Assembly: GCA_002728915.1 (NCBI GenBank)
Contig: PBWE01000019.1
Location: forward strand, 11,946-20,877
Origin: Micrococcales bacterium
GTDB lineage: Bacteria; Actinomycetota; Actinomycetes; S36-B12
DNA length: 8,932 nt
Direction: 5' to 3'
Shown here in pieces: positions 1 to 8,932 of this stretch. The notes beneath the pieces were generated by a model. That model was not told the origin of the DNA. It was given only the letters and a program-made list of their open reading frames with translations, and made no database searches. Positions within the stretch are counted from its first letter, which is position 1, and every line of letters starts with the position of its first letter. Position numbers and translations under genes: made by a program.

Positions 1-143
1 CCACCGTCATCGGCGACTCCCACGATCGCCGTCACGCGATTAGTCACGCGTTGAAGTGCGCGCAGACTAACCGCTAACCCATGTCCCCCACCGAGGGCCG
101 CAACCAACGGCTGGCCAGAGTGGGGGGTGTTCGCCTCACCCAT
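1..143 (-). CDS. yvcK: YvcK / CofD-like gluconeogenesis factor, N-terminal part (runs off the left edge)
   Basis: Only the first 47 codons and two bases are present, from an ATG at 143. After a short variable leader, residues 13-30 carry the glycine-rich nucleotide-binding loop (ALGGGHGLAVSLRAL), and the fragment stops just after a VADDG motif at 43-47. Both belong to the YvcK/CofD-like family, which is related to 2-phospho-L-lactate transferase. In Bacillus and mycobacteria, members bind UDP-sugars and affect growth on gluconeogenic carbon sources and peptidoglycan synthesis in the cytoplasm. The start lies 3 bases after the rapZ stop and has a strong Shine-Dalgarno inside the rapZ end, so translation is probably coupled. 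Codon 23 is TTA, a rare leucine codon in high-GC actinobacteria. The family call rests on the N-terminus and gene order; the catalytic or binding region beyond this cannot be seen. Confidence 0.9.
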   Translation of the reverse strand, partial: MGEANTPHSGQPLVAALGGGHGLAVSLRALQRVTNRVTAIVGVADDG

Positions 144-146
144 GCC

Positions 147-1010
147 CTACTCCTTGCCGAGATCTCGGTGCTCGACCCCGACGACGGCATGCGGTGACTC
201 CAACATGGTGGACAAGGCCTCGGCGAGTGCCACGCTGCGATGCTTGCCGCCCGTGCACCCCACAGCCACAGTGACGAATCGTTTCCCCTCCCGCAGATAG
301 CCGTCTCTCGTGGTTCGAACGAGCGCAGCCAGATGTTCCAGAAATGCATTTGCCCCGTCTCCGGCGAGAACCGCATCAGCGACCGTGGCGTCTCGGCCTG
401 TCAGGTCCCGCAACGAGTCATCCCAGAATGGATTCGGCAGGAAACGGGCATCGGCAACCATGTCGGCATCCACCGGTATGCCGTGCTTGAAGCCAAAGGA
501 CATGATCGTGACTCGCAGGCGCTCGTCCGGCTCAGCGAAGGCGGCATCAATGGCTCGCCGCAGTTCATGCACGTTCAAGTGCGTCGTGTCGATCACCAGA
601 TCGGCGGTCGACCGAAGATCACCGAGCACGAGCCGCTCCCGCCTCAGGCCGTCGAGGATGCGGTTTCCCTCCTGCAGTGGGTGCGGCCTACGCGACGATT
701 CGAATCGTCGGACGAGAGATTCCTCGGAGGCCTCGAGGAAGAGAACTTGAAGCTCGACTCCGTCGCGACGAAGATTGGCCATCGCCTCGGTCAACTGCGG
801 GAAGAAGGATCCACCGCGTGCATCGACGACCACGGCGACCCGATGCAGGTCGGGGTTCTCTACGGCGACGTCGATAGCCGCCCCGATCAACATCGGTGGA
901 ATGTTGTCGATGACGAACCATCCGGCGTCCTCGAGAGCGCGAGCCGCGGTCGACCGACCTGCCCCGGACATACCCGTCACGAGGAGAACGTCGAAAGCCT
1001 CCGTCGTCAT
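147..1010 (-). CDS. rapZ: RapZ family RNase adapter / nucleotide-binding protein
   Basis: The product has 287 residues, the usual length for this family. A Walker A loop (GMSGAGRS, residues 13-20) starts the N-terminal P-loop domain, with Arg at the usual lysine position, which I recall as common in actinobacterial members. DNIPP follows at 35-39. SFGFKHGIP lies mid-protein and GCTGGKHRS at 251-259; the latter two are signatures of the C-terminal domain. In E. coli RapZ guides RNase E to the small RNA GlmZ and so controls glucosamine-6-phosphate synthase. That RNA circuit is not expected in actinobacteria, so the role here is inferred only as a cytoplasmic nucleotide-binding regulator. The ATG at 1010 has GAGG five bases upstream (1016-1019) and lies 10 bases after the uvrC stop. 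The gene sits between uvrC and yvcK in an apparent operon. Confidence 0.95.
   Translation of the reverse strand: MTTEAFDVLLVTGMSGAGRSTAARALEDAGWFVIDNIPPMLIGAAIDVAVENPDLHRVAVVVDARGGSFFPQLTEAMANLRRDGVELQVLFLEASEESLVRRFESSRRPHPLQEGNRILDGLRRERLVLGDLRSTADLVIDTTHLNVHELRRAIDAAFAEPDERLRVTIMSFGFKHGIPVDADMVADARFLPNPFWDDSLRDLTGRDATVADAVLAGDGANAFLEHLAALVRTTRDGYLREGKRFVTVAVGCTGGKHRSVALAEALSTMLESPHAVVGVEHRDLGKE
150..155 (-). promoter_or_regulatory. Ribosome binding site of yvcK
   Basis: The minus strand reads AAGGAG, followed by a 6-base spacer and then the ATG at 143. The site lies in the last codons of rapZ and touches its stop codon. This fixes the yvcK start and suggests translational coupling to rapZ. 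Confidence 0.8.
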
Positions 1011-1020
1011 CGTGACCTCG

Positions 1021-2946
1021 TCATGATGACGACGCTAGCGCCTCGTGCACGGTGGTGGCGACCGTAGGGCCAATTCCGGGAACCTTCTGAAGTTCGTCTG
1101 TCGAAGCCGCACGGATAGAACGAACGGATCCGAAATGGGCGAGCAGGGCCGCCGCCTTCTTGGGTCCGAGACCAGGAATGTCATCGAGTGCGCTGCGCCG
1201 CTGCCGTGCCGTCCGGCGCTTACGGTGCAGAGCAATCGCCGTTCGGTGCGCCTCATCCCGAATCCGTTGCAGGAGATACAGCGCTTCGCTGGTCCGAGGG
1301 AGGATGACGGGATCTGCCGACTCTGGCGTCCACACCTCTTCGAGCCTCTTGGCCAGCCCAACAACGGGGATATCGCCAACACCGCTCTCCGTCAAGGCCT
1401 CCTGGGCAGCAGCGACCTGTGGTGCACCGCCGTCAATGACGAGCAGCCCCGGCGGATACGCAAAGGACTGCGAGCCGCTTTTCTCACGCCCGGCCTCGCC
1501 TTGGCCCTGCACATCCGCAGCATCGTCGGCCTCCGACTCCACTTGCTTCACTCGTGCGAAGCGACGCTCCACCACCTCGCGAACCGATGCAAGATCGTCT
1601 GCTCTCTCGGTCCGAATGATGAAGGTTCGGTAGTCGCGCTTGCGCGGAAGACCGTCTTCGAACACAACGAGTGATGCGACCGTGTCCGTTCCTTGCAGCG
1701 TCGACACATCGATACATTCGATGCGCAACGGTGCTTCGGCGAGATCCAGATACGTCTGTAGTTCCGCAATCGCCTCGCTCCGTGATGTCAAATCGCTCGA
1801 GCGTCGCATTCGGTGTCGCATCAGCGCCTCGGCTGCATTAGTCGTTGCCGTTTCCATCAAGGCACGCTTGTCCCCACGCTGAGGCACCCTGATCTCTACC
1901 GTGGATCCTCGGCGTGAGCTGAGCCAATGCGCGAGCGCATCAATGTCCGCGGGGGCGCGCGACACGAGGATCTCTCGCGGTGGCATCGCGCTGTCAATCT
2001 CTACGCCTTCACGCGCGGCATACAACCGTTGGAGAACGCGTTCCCCATAGCCACCGACGGAAAGATCTTCTGCCTTCTCGACGATAAAACTTCGTTCACC
2101 GATCAGTCGACCCGCGCGGACGTGGAAGACCTGGACGCCTACTTCCAAGGGATCGTCATGAAGGCCAACAACGTCGGCATCAGTGCTGTCCCCGAGGACG
2201 ACCGCATTGCGCTCCATCGCGCGTGTCAGCGCGCCCATGCGATCCCGCCACCGACCCGCCTCCTCGTAGTCCTGGCGCGCGGACGCCTGCTCCATCGATG
2301 CGCGCATGTCCTTGATGAACGCGTCCGTTTGCCCACCGAGGAAGCGACTCATGTCGTCCACACGTTGCCGATAGTGCTCCTCGTCTATGCGACCCACGCA
2401 TGGCGCGGAGCACTTGTCGATATAACCAAGCAGGCATGGCCGGCCCAACTGCGCGGCGCGCTTGAAGACGCCATCTCGACACGTTCGCACTCCGAACACT
2501 TTCGTCAACTCGTCGAGGGTCTCTCGAATGGCCCATGCATGGGCGTAGGGACCGAAGTACCGGGTCCCCTTCCGTCGAGGCTCCCGGACCACCGCAGCAC
2601 GTGGAAATGTTTCGGAGATAGTTAGGGCAAGGTACGGGTAGGACTTATCGTCGCGGTACTTGACGTTGAAGCGTGGGTCGTACTCCTTGATCCACGTGAA
2701 CTCCAGGGCAAGAGCCTCGACTTCGTTTGCGACGACGACCCAATCCACACTGTCGGCCGCTGTCAGCATCGATTGTGTTCGCGGATGAAGTGCGGTGAAG
2801 TCAGCGAAGTAGGAGTTCAGTCGGGAGCGCAGCGACCGCGCCTTGCCCACATACACAACACGTCCGTGGGCGTCCCGGAAACGGTAGACGCCGGGTGCTT
2901 GCGGAATTGATCCAGAGGCCGGCCGGTATTCGCTGGGATCGGCCAT
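1021..2946 (-). CDS. uvrC: UvrABC system protein C (excinuclease subunit C)
   Basis: UvrC makes both incisions flanking a lesion after UvrA has loaded UvrB. The 641-residue protein has every expected domain. A GIY-YIG nuclease domain at about 16-95 (GVY at 19-21, VYVGKA at 31-36, Arg42, acidic NEVEAL at 74-79) cuts on the 3' side. A cysteine quartet follows at C156, C171, C179 and C183. A UVR motif (QDYEEAGRWRDRM) contacts UvrB. The RNase H-like nuclease domain, which cuts on the 5' side, has D413, D505 (IDGG) and H567 (DEAHR). Two helix-hairpin-helix motifs lie near 588-635 (IPGLGPKKA, VPGIGPTVA). A low-complexity acidic and glycine-rich linker spans about 470-497. The ATG at 2946 lies 10 bases after the Rieske stop and has only a weak Shine-Dalgarno (AGGG about 10 bases upstream). 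It is probably cotranscribed with rapZ and yvcK. Confidence 0.98.
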   Translation of the reverse strand: MADPSEYRPASGSIPQAPGVYRFRDAHGRVVYVGKARSLRSRLNSYFADFTALHPRTQSMLTAADSVDWVVVANEVEALALEFTWIKEYDPRFNVKYRDDKSYPYLALTISETFPRAAVVREPRRKGTRYFGPYAHAWAIRETLDELTKVFGVRTCRDGVFKRAAQLGRPCLLGYIDKCSAPCVGRIDEEHYRQRVDDMSRFLGGQTDAFIKDMRASMEQASARQDYEEAGRWRDRMGALTRAMERNAVVLGDSTDADVVGLHDDPLEVGVQVFHVRAGRLIGERSFIVEKAEDLSVGGYGERVLQRLYAAREGVEIDSAMPPREILVSRAPADIDALAHWLSSRRGSTVEIRVPQRGDKRALMETATTNAAEALMRHRMRRSSDLTSRSEAIAELQTYLDLAEAPLRIECIDVSTLQGTDTVASLVVFEDGLPRKRDYRTFIIRTERADDLASVREVVERRFARVKQVESEADDAADVQGQGEAGREKSGSQSFAYPPGLLVIDGGAPQVAAAQEALTESGVGDIPVVGLAKRLEEVWTPESADPVILPRTSEALYLLQRIRDEAHRTAIALHRKRRTARQRRSALDDIPGLGPKKAAALLAHFGSVRSIRAASTDELQKVPGIGPTVATTVHEALASSS

Positions 2947-2956
2947 CGTCCATGCC

Positions 2957-3487
2957 CTAAGCGAGGACGACCGAGTTGCCCTGCACCTCCACGGGAACCG
3001 CCGGTAGGCCTTCGGATGCAGGTCCGGTGATCACGCTGCCGTCCGTGGCGGAGAACAGCGATCCATGGCAGGGACACAGGATCTCGTTGGACTCCACCGA
3101 TGACACCAAGCACCCCTGGTGCGTACACACCGCACTAAAACCTTTGACGTCTCCGGACGTCGGCTGCACCAGCACGACGGGCGGATCGGAAATCACCACT
3201 CCACCTTCGACGGGAATCTCGTCAACAGACGCGACTCCATCAACCCCCTCCTGCGAAGCGGCCTCTTCCGAACCTCCCCCATCGTTGACTTCCGTTTCCT
3301 CGGCCGAGCTAGGTGCGGCCTCGGGCGTAGAAGCGTCCGGCGTCTGTGAGGGGGATGGTGCGGCCTCCGCGGACGCCGCAGCGCCCTCTGAAGCGCTGTC
3401 ACCCCCGCCGCAGGCCACCAGGATGCCGCCGACGGCTACCAGGCCGCCTCCGGCAATAACGTCACGTCGTCGAAGAGTAGGTGCCAT
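2957..3487 (-). CDS. Rieske [2Fe-2S] lipoprotein, probably Tat-exported
   Basis: The product has 176 residues. The N-terminus has a twin-arginine-like stretch (RRRDVI, 6-11), a glycine/valine-rich hydrophobic segment, and a lipobox LVAC ending at Cys26. This implies folded export and lipid anchoring on the outer face of the membrane. Residues 27-85 are a flexible Ala/Ser/Pro/Glu linker. The Rieske domain fills the rest: CTHQGC at 121-126 and CPCHGS at 138-143 give cluster ligands C121, H123, C138 and H141, with C126 and C140 placed for the usual stabilising disulfide. It is an electron-transfer protein by family. It lacks the transmembrane helices and length of a bc-complex Rieske subunit and the catalytic domain of a dioxygenase, so its partner is unknown. 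No Shine-Dalgarno precedes the ATG; a possible leaderless promoter does. It starts 37 bases after uvrA and ends 10 bases before uvrC. Confidence 0.92.
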   Translation of the reverse strand: MAPTLRRRDVIAGGGLVAVGGILVACGGGDSASEGAAASAEAAPSPSQTPDASTPEAAPSSAEETEVNDGGGSEEAASQEGVDGVASVDEIPVEGGVVISDPPVVLVQPTSGDVKGFSAVCTHQGCLVSSVESNEILCPCHGSLFSATDGSVITGPASEGLPAVPVEVQGNSVVLA

Positions 3488-3493
3488 ATGGTC

Positions 3494-3499
3494 ATGGTA
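3494..3499 (-). promoter_or_regulatory. Possible -10 element of a leaderless promoter for the Rieske gene
   Basis: The minus strand reads TACCAT, then six bases, then the ATG at 3487. This would start the transcript at or next to the start codon, and there is no Shine-Dalgarno here to argue against it. I see no convincing -35 element. The gene could also simply be read through from uvrA, whose stop is 37 bases upstream. Confidence 0.35.
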
Positions 3500-3524
3500 C
3501 GTGACCGTTTCGCCGAAGGCGCGT

Positions 3525-6359
<2,835 letters not shown>

Positions 6360-6364
6360 CAAGG

Positions 6365-6371
6365 CCCCTTT
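6365..6371 (-). promoter_or_regulatory. Ribosome binding site deciding the uvrA GTG start
   Basis: The minus strand reads AAAGGGG, then CCTTG, then GTG at 6359. The 5-base spacer favours the GTG over the adjacent TTG at 6362, which would lie only two bases from the site. Together with the start of UvrA homology this sets the protein N-terminus. Confidence 0.75.
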
Positions 6372-6388
6372 CTCGGCATATTCCCGTG

Positions 6389-6409
6389 GGCACCTGTCGC
6401 TAGGGTGCC
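6389..6409. promoter_or_regulatory. Inverted repeat in the divergent uvrA / hydrolase promoter region (candidate operator)
   Basis: GGCACC at 6389-6394 and GGTGCC at 6404-6409 are perfect reverse complements separated by 9 bases, so their centres lie 15 bases apart. The pair lies within the 54-base gap between the two divergent starts, and its right arm overlaps the plus-strand -10-like hexamer. A dimeric repressor bound here could block the hydrolase promoter and influence uvrA. I do not recognise it as an actinobacterial LexA box, which would contain GAAC and GTTC half-sites. Confidence 0.4.
6401..6406 (+). promoter_or_regulatory. -10 element of a probable leaderless promoter for the MBL-fold hydrolase
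   Basis: TAGGGT fits the actinobacterial TANNNT -10 pattern and ends 7 bases before the ATG at 6414, so the transcript would begin at or one base before the start codon. No clear -35 element is visible at the expected distance. The AGGG within the same bases could instead act as a weak Shine-Dalgarno if transcription starts further upstream. Confidence 0.5.
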
Positions 6410-6413
6410 AAAC

Positions 6414-7064
6414 ATGTATTCCGGTCACGCCAGCGTAGGCGGTCCCGCACTCAACCGCGAACTGTCGACGGTGGTCATCCGCAAGCTTGCGGTTGGCCCC
6501 ATGGACAACAACGTCTACCTGCTGCGCTGCACTGCTACGGGCGAACAACTCCTGATCGATGCTGCAACGGAAGGCAACCGGATCCTCGATCTCGTGGGCG
6601 GCGACACACTCAGCGGCGTCGTAACCACGCATCGCCATCACGATCATTGGGGCGCACTAGCCGACGTGACCCGCGCGACGCATGCGCCGACCTACGCCCA
6701 CGATGCGGACGCCGACGCTATCGATGTTTCCACGCGACATCGACTGCACGACGAAGAGACCATCACCGTCGGCGATGTAACCCTGGGTGTGATCCACCTG
6801 GTCGGACACACCCCCGGGTCGCTGGTCCTCACTTTCGACGATCCACACGGACACACCCATCTGTTCACCGGTGACTGCCTCTTTCCGGGTGGCGTGGGTC
6901 GCACCTGGTCGCCGGAAGATTTCGAGACCCTGTACCGCGGTGTGGTCGAGAAGATTTTCGACCGTTACGACGACGACACCTGGGTCTACCCCGGCCACGG
7001 TGACGACACGACGCTGGGCCGGGAGCGACCGTCGTTGGATAATTGGTGGAAACGGGGCTGGTGA
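6414..7064 (+). CDS. Metallo-beta-lactamase-fold hydrolase, glyoxalase II-like
   Basis: The product has 216 residues and is cytoplasmic, with no signal peptide. The binuclear metal site looks complete: THRHHDH (H73, H75, D77, H78), H132 in GHTPGS, D154 in FTGDCLF and H195 in YPGHG. These match the thioesterase branch of the fold that includes glyoxalase II, which hydrolyses S-acyl thiol conjugates. Actinobacteria generally use mycothiol, not glutathione, so if it is a thioesterase the true substrate is probably a different thiol adduct; this is inference. The ATG at 6414 is preferred because a TANNNT hexamer sits 7 bases upstream. The frame is open back to 6318, but that would run into uvrA. 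A GTG at 6471, nearer the conserved core, is possible but has no Shine-Dalgarno. It is divergent from uvrA. Confidence 0.85.
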   Translation: MYSGHASVGGPALNRELSTVVIRKLAVGPMDNNVYLLRCTATGEQLLIDAATEGNRILDLVGGDTLSGVVTTHRHHDHWGALADVTRATHAPTYAHDADADAIDVSTRHRLHDEETITVGDVTLGVIHLVGHTPGSLVLTFDDPHGHTHLFTGDCLFPGGVGRTWSPEDFETLYRGVVEKIFDRYDDDTWVYPGHGDDTTLGRERPSLDNWWKRGW

Positions 7065-7065
7065 A

Positions 7066-7080
7066 CGGGGATTTCCCCCG
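7066..7080 (+). terminator. Short GC hairpin after the hydrolase stop (weak terminator candidate)
   Basis: CGGGG at 7066-7070 pairs with CCCCG at 7076-7080 across a 5-base loop, beginning one base after the TGA at 7062-7064. There is no T tract, and the stem is only 5 base pairs. It could help end the hydrolase transcript, but the 86-base gap to the channel gene contains little else to support this. Confidence 0.25.
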
Positions 7081-7138
7081 ACATCGCAAACAACCGCCAT
7101 CTGTTCGTCAGACGCCACACACACGGACAGTCACCTCG

Positions 7139-7144
7139 TAGGCT
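7139..7144 (+). promoter_or_regulatory. -10 element of a probable leaderless promoter for the channel gene
   Basis: TAGGCT fits TANNNT and is followed by six bases and then the GTG at 7151. No Shine-Dalgarno precedes that GTG, so a leaderless transcript is the simplest way to explain its use. No convincing -35 hexamer is visible upstream. Confidence 0.45.
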
Positions 7145-7150
7145 GCCCTG

Positions 7151-8104
7151 GTGGCATCGGCGCAACCCCAAGAATCGGCGGCAGCCTCGACTACTGCACC
7201 GTTAGATACCTCGCGCATGGATCGAATCTGGGCTCACATCACCGACAGCACGCCAGATCCGGACAACCCTCGACAAGTGCGAGCGCAGGGGCGGCTGGAC
7301 GCGTATGAACGCCGCACCGCCCTGGCGATGGTGCTCTTGGCCGTTGGGTATCTCGTCCTGTACTCGTTCTACGTTCTCGACGAGGGCCTCACCTCTGAAG
7401 GGTTAGATCGACTCGACACCGCAATGAACGTCATTTGGGTGGTCTTCATTGTTGATCTCACCCTTCGCACCGTCCTGGCGCCCAAGCACATTGCATACCT
7501 GGTCCACCATCCGCTCGATGTCATTGCGGTCGCCGTCCCTGCCTTCCGAGTGCTGCGCGTCCTGCGCGTGCTCACCGCCGGTCAGTGGCTGATCAGCCGG
7601 GGCAGCCGGTTGCGCGTCGGTCGGACCGCGACGGCCGTGGTCTTCGCGGTGGCATTCCTGACGTATCTCAGCTCCCTCGCTGTGCTCAACGCGGAACGCG
7701 GGGCCAAGGGCGCGGATATCGAATCCTTCGGCGATGCTGTGTGGTGGTCACTGGTGACCATGGCCACCGTCGGCTACGGCGATTACGTGCCGGTCACCAC
7801 GAATGGGCGCATTGTCGCCGTTGGGCTGATGGTCGTGGGTATCTCGCTGCTGGGCCTGGTGGGCGCGTCGGTGGCCTCGGCGGTGGTTACCCGAATCAGC
7901 GGGCGTGCGCAGGAGGGACAGTCGGCGGTCAAGGAGGATCTCGAAGCACTCCGCACCGAAATTGCCGCGTTACGGCAAGCCCTTCTTGATGCGGGCGTTA
8001 CCGGCCTGACGCGACCGTCCGAGACGGATTCCGCTCCCCCTGCGAGTGCGGCTCCCCCCGCGAGTACCGCTAGGCCTGCTCACCCGCCTTCTCCTCCGGA
8101 GTAG
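7151..8104 (+). CDS. Voltage-gated-like potassium channel (six transmembrane segments)
   Basis: The product has 317 residues. After a polar N-terminus (1-55) come S1 (about 56-76), S2 (90-109), S3 (121-132), an S4-like segment with arginine at every third position (R133, R136, R139) and further basic residues to R158, S5 (159-180), a pore helix, and the selectivity filter TVGYGD at 206-211. S6 (219-246) completes the pore. The filter is the canonical K+ sequence, so potassium selectivity is well supported; voltage gating is inferred from S4. The cytoplasmic tail has a short heptad-like helix (260-281, EDLEALRTEIAALRQALL) that may aid tetramer assembly, then a Pro/Ala/Ser-rich end containing a tandem repeat. 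The GTG start has no Shine-Dalgarno but a -10-like hexamer six bases upstream. An in-frame ATG at 7217 is the alternative. The 3' end overlaps the convergent terC-like gene. Confidence 0.9.
   Translation: MASAQPQESAAASTTAPLDTSRMDRIWAHITDSTPDPDNPRQVRAQGRLDAYERRTALAMVLLAVGYLVLYSFYVLDEGLTSEGLDRLDTAMNVIWVVFIVDLTLRTVLAPKHIAYLVHHPLDVIAVAVPAFRVLRVLRVLTAGQWLISRGSRLRVGRTATAVVFAVAFLTYLSSLAVLNAERGAKGADIESFGDAVWWSLVTMATVGYGDYVPVTTNGRIVAVGLMVVGISLLGLVGASVASAVVTRISGRAQEGQSAVKEDLEALRTEIAALRQALLDAGVTGLTRPSETDSAPPASAAPPASTARPAHPPSPPE
8033..8068 (+). repeat. Two-copy 18-base tandem repeat in the channel tail
   Basis: Units at 8033-8050 and 8051-8068 match at 15 of 18 bases and are in frame, encoding APPASA then APPAST. 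The repeat ends two bases before the stop codon of the convergent TerC gene. It looks like a local duplication that lengthened a disordered tail. Confidence 0.7.
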
Positions 8105-8932
8105 CCGTCAAGCGACCCGCATGGGCAATGGCATCTGGATCCCGACGTGTCTTGATCCACGAAGCGATCGTTACGACCACGAGAACCACCCCGATGAAAG
8201 CCAACGACCACGTCGTTTCGATCTTGGGCACCGTGTCCGGGAACACCTCGTGGAAGTAGGTCAGGACGAGTTTCACGCCGATGAACATCAAAATGACCGC
8301 TAGGCCGGTCGACAGATACACGAGTTTGTCGAGCAAGCCCTTGAGCACGAAGTACAAGGCCCGGAGTCCGAGCAGGGCGAAGGCGTTGGCGGCGAAAACC
8401 AAATACGGCTCCTGGGTCACTCCAAAGGTCGCCGGAATCGAGTCGAGTGCGAAAAGAAGATCGGTGCCGCCGATTGCGACCATCACGAGCAACAACGGAG
8501 TGGCGACCTTCAGGCCATCAATGACGGTGAAGAGCTTGGTCCCGTCGTAGTCATCGGCGAACCGGTAACGCTTGCGAACGTTGCGAATGATGATGTTGTC
8601 CATCGGGTCCGGGTCCTCGTTCCGGTGCCGCATCAGCTGAATCCCGGTCCACAAGAGCAACGCGCCGAACAGCACGAAGGTGAACGCGAACAAGGAGATC
8701 GCTGCAGCGCCAATTGCAATGAAGATGGCGCGCATCACGAGCGCGAGGACCACTCCCACGAGGAGCACACGCTGATGCAAGTTTGCCGGCGTCCGGAACT
8801 GCGTCAGGATGATGATGAAGACAAACAGGTTGTCCACACTCAGCGATTTTTCGACCAAGTAGGCGGTGAAGTACTGAGTCCCGAAGTCCGCCCCCGCCCA
8901 ATTCCACACAATCACACCGAAGGCGATCGCCA
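8070..8932 (-). CDS. TerC family integral membrane protein (5' end beyond the right edge)
   Basis: The frame stays open to the window edge (first visible residues AIAFGVIVW), so the true start and probably the first transmembrane helix lie outside. Visible are 286 codons with about seven hydrophobic segments. Family hallmarks are EKSLSVDNLFVF near the visible N-terminus and TDLLFALDSIPA in the middle, whose aspartates (D33, D157 and D163 counted from the edge) lie in or near the membrane and are likely metal-binding. A charged cytoplasmic loop with HRNEDPDPMDN separates the two halves. Family members (TerC, Alx) have been tied to tellurite resistance and, more recently, manganese efflux; metal export here is inferred. 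The last 35 bases overlap the 3' end of the channel gene on the opposite strand. Any upstream control element, such as a manganese riboswitch, would be outside the window. Confidence 0.93.
   Translation of the reverse strand, partial: AIAFGVIVWNWAGADFGTQYFTAYLVEKSLSVDNLFVFIIILTQFRTPANLHQRVLLVGVVLALVMRAIFIAIGAAAISLFAFTFVLFGALLLWTGIQLMRHRNEDPDPMDNIIIRNVRKRYRFADDYDGTKLFTVIDGLKVATPLLLVMVAIGGTDLLFALDSIPATFGVTQEPYLVFAANAFALLGLRALYFVLKGLLDKLVYLSTGLAVILMFIGVKLVLTYFHEVFPDTVPKIETTWSLAFIGVVLVVVTIASWIKTRRDPDAIAHAGRLTATPEEKAGEQA

Noticed and set aside
240..1067. 275-codon plus-strand open frame opposite rapZ
   Set aside because: It is a shadow of rapZ with no motif, no start signal and no family resemblance.
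1699..1701. Thr416 in UvrC where many homologues have His (DISH motif)
   Set aside because: As I recall, this position varies (Asn in Bacillus-type UvrC) and the catalytic residues D413, D505 and H567 are present, so it is not evidence of lost function.
6360..6480. SOS (LexA) box or RecA-independent damage promoter upstream of uvrA
   Set aside because: I found no GAAC-N4-GTTC-like palindrome and no TTGTCRGTG-N8-TANNNT match on either strand.
6360..6647. Upstream extension of the uvrA frame giving a 1040-residue protein
   Set aside because: The extra 96 codons show no UvrA homology, lie antisense to the hydrolase gene, and a GTG with a well-spaced AAAGGGG sits exactly where UvrA homology begins.
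7101..7130. CTGT...ACAG and CGTC-A-GACG pairs in the gap before the channel gene
   Set aside because: The arms are four bases and the CTGT/ACAG spacing (22 bases) does not fit a known operator, so chance is the simplest explanation.

Overview
This window reads as a chromosomal core segment of an actinobacterium (Actinomycetota). The order uvrA - uvrC - rapZ - yvcK on one strand is the familiar actinobacterial arrangement, in which yvcK is usually followed by whiA. The base composition is GC-rich (around 60% by eye, not calculated). Several start regions carry a TANNNT -10-like hexamer a few bases before the start codon, a promoter style common in this phylum. TTA leucine codons occur in yvcK and in the channel gene, so this is probably not a TTA-avoiding streptomycete. 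No lower rank can be assigned by reading alone.

Layout. The left 6.4 kb is a minus-strand block read from right to left: uvrA (GTG start at 6359), a Rieske iron-sulfur lipoprotein, uvrC, rapZ, and the first 47 codons of yvcK, which runs off the left edge. Gaps inside the block are 37, 10, 10 and 3 bases, which fits an operon, although the Rieske gene may also have its own promoter. A 54-base divergent region then separates uvrA from a plus-strand metallo-beta-lactamase-fold hydrolase of the glyoxalase II type. Next, on the same strand, comes a six-transmembrane voltage-gated-like potassium channel. A minus-strand TerC-family membrane protein converges on the channel, overlaps its 3' end by 35 bases, and runs off the right edge.

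How the genes fit together. UvrA and UvrC supply two of the core parts of nucleotide excision repair: damage recognition and dual incision. UvrB is not in the window. RapZ and YvcK are nucleotide-binding regulators linked in other bacteria to carbon metabolism and the cell envelope. The Rieske lipoprotein acts outside the membrane and its partner is unknown. The hydrolase may detoxify reactive carbonyl compounds that also create DNA adducts, a possible but unproven link to uvrA. The channel and TerC protein handle ions at the membrane.

I see no RNA genes, CRISPR arrays, insertion sequences, phage genes or attachment sites. I also see no clear undescribed system. The observations most worth checking are a palindrome lying over the divergent promoter, three probable leaderless starts, a UvrA zinc module missing one usual ligand, and the Rieske gene placed between two repair genes.
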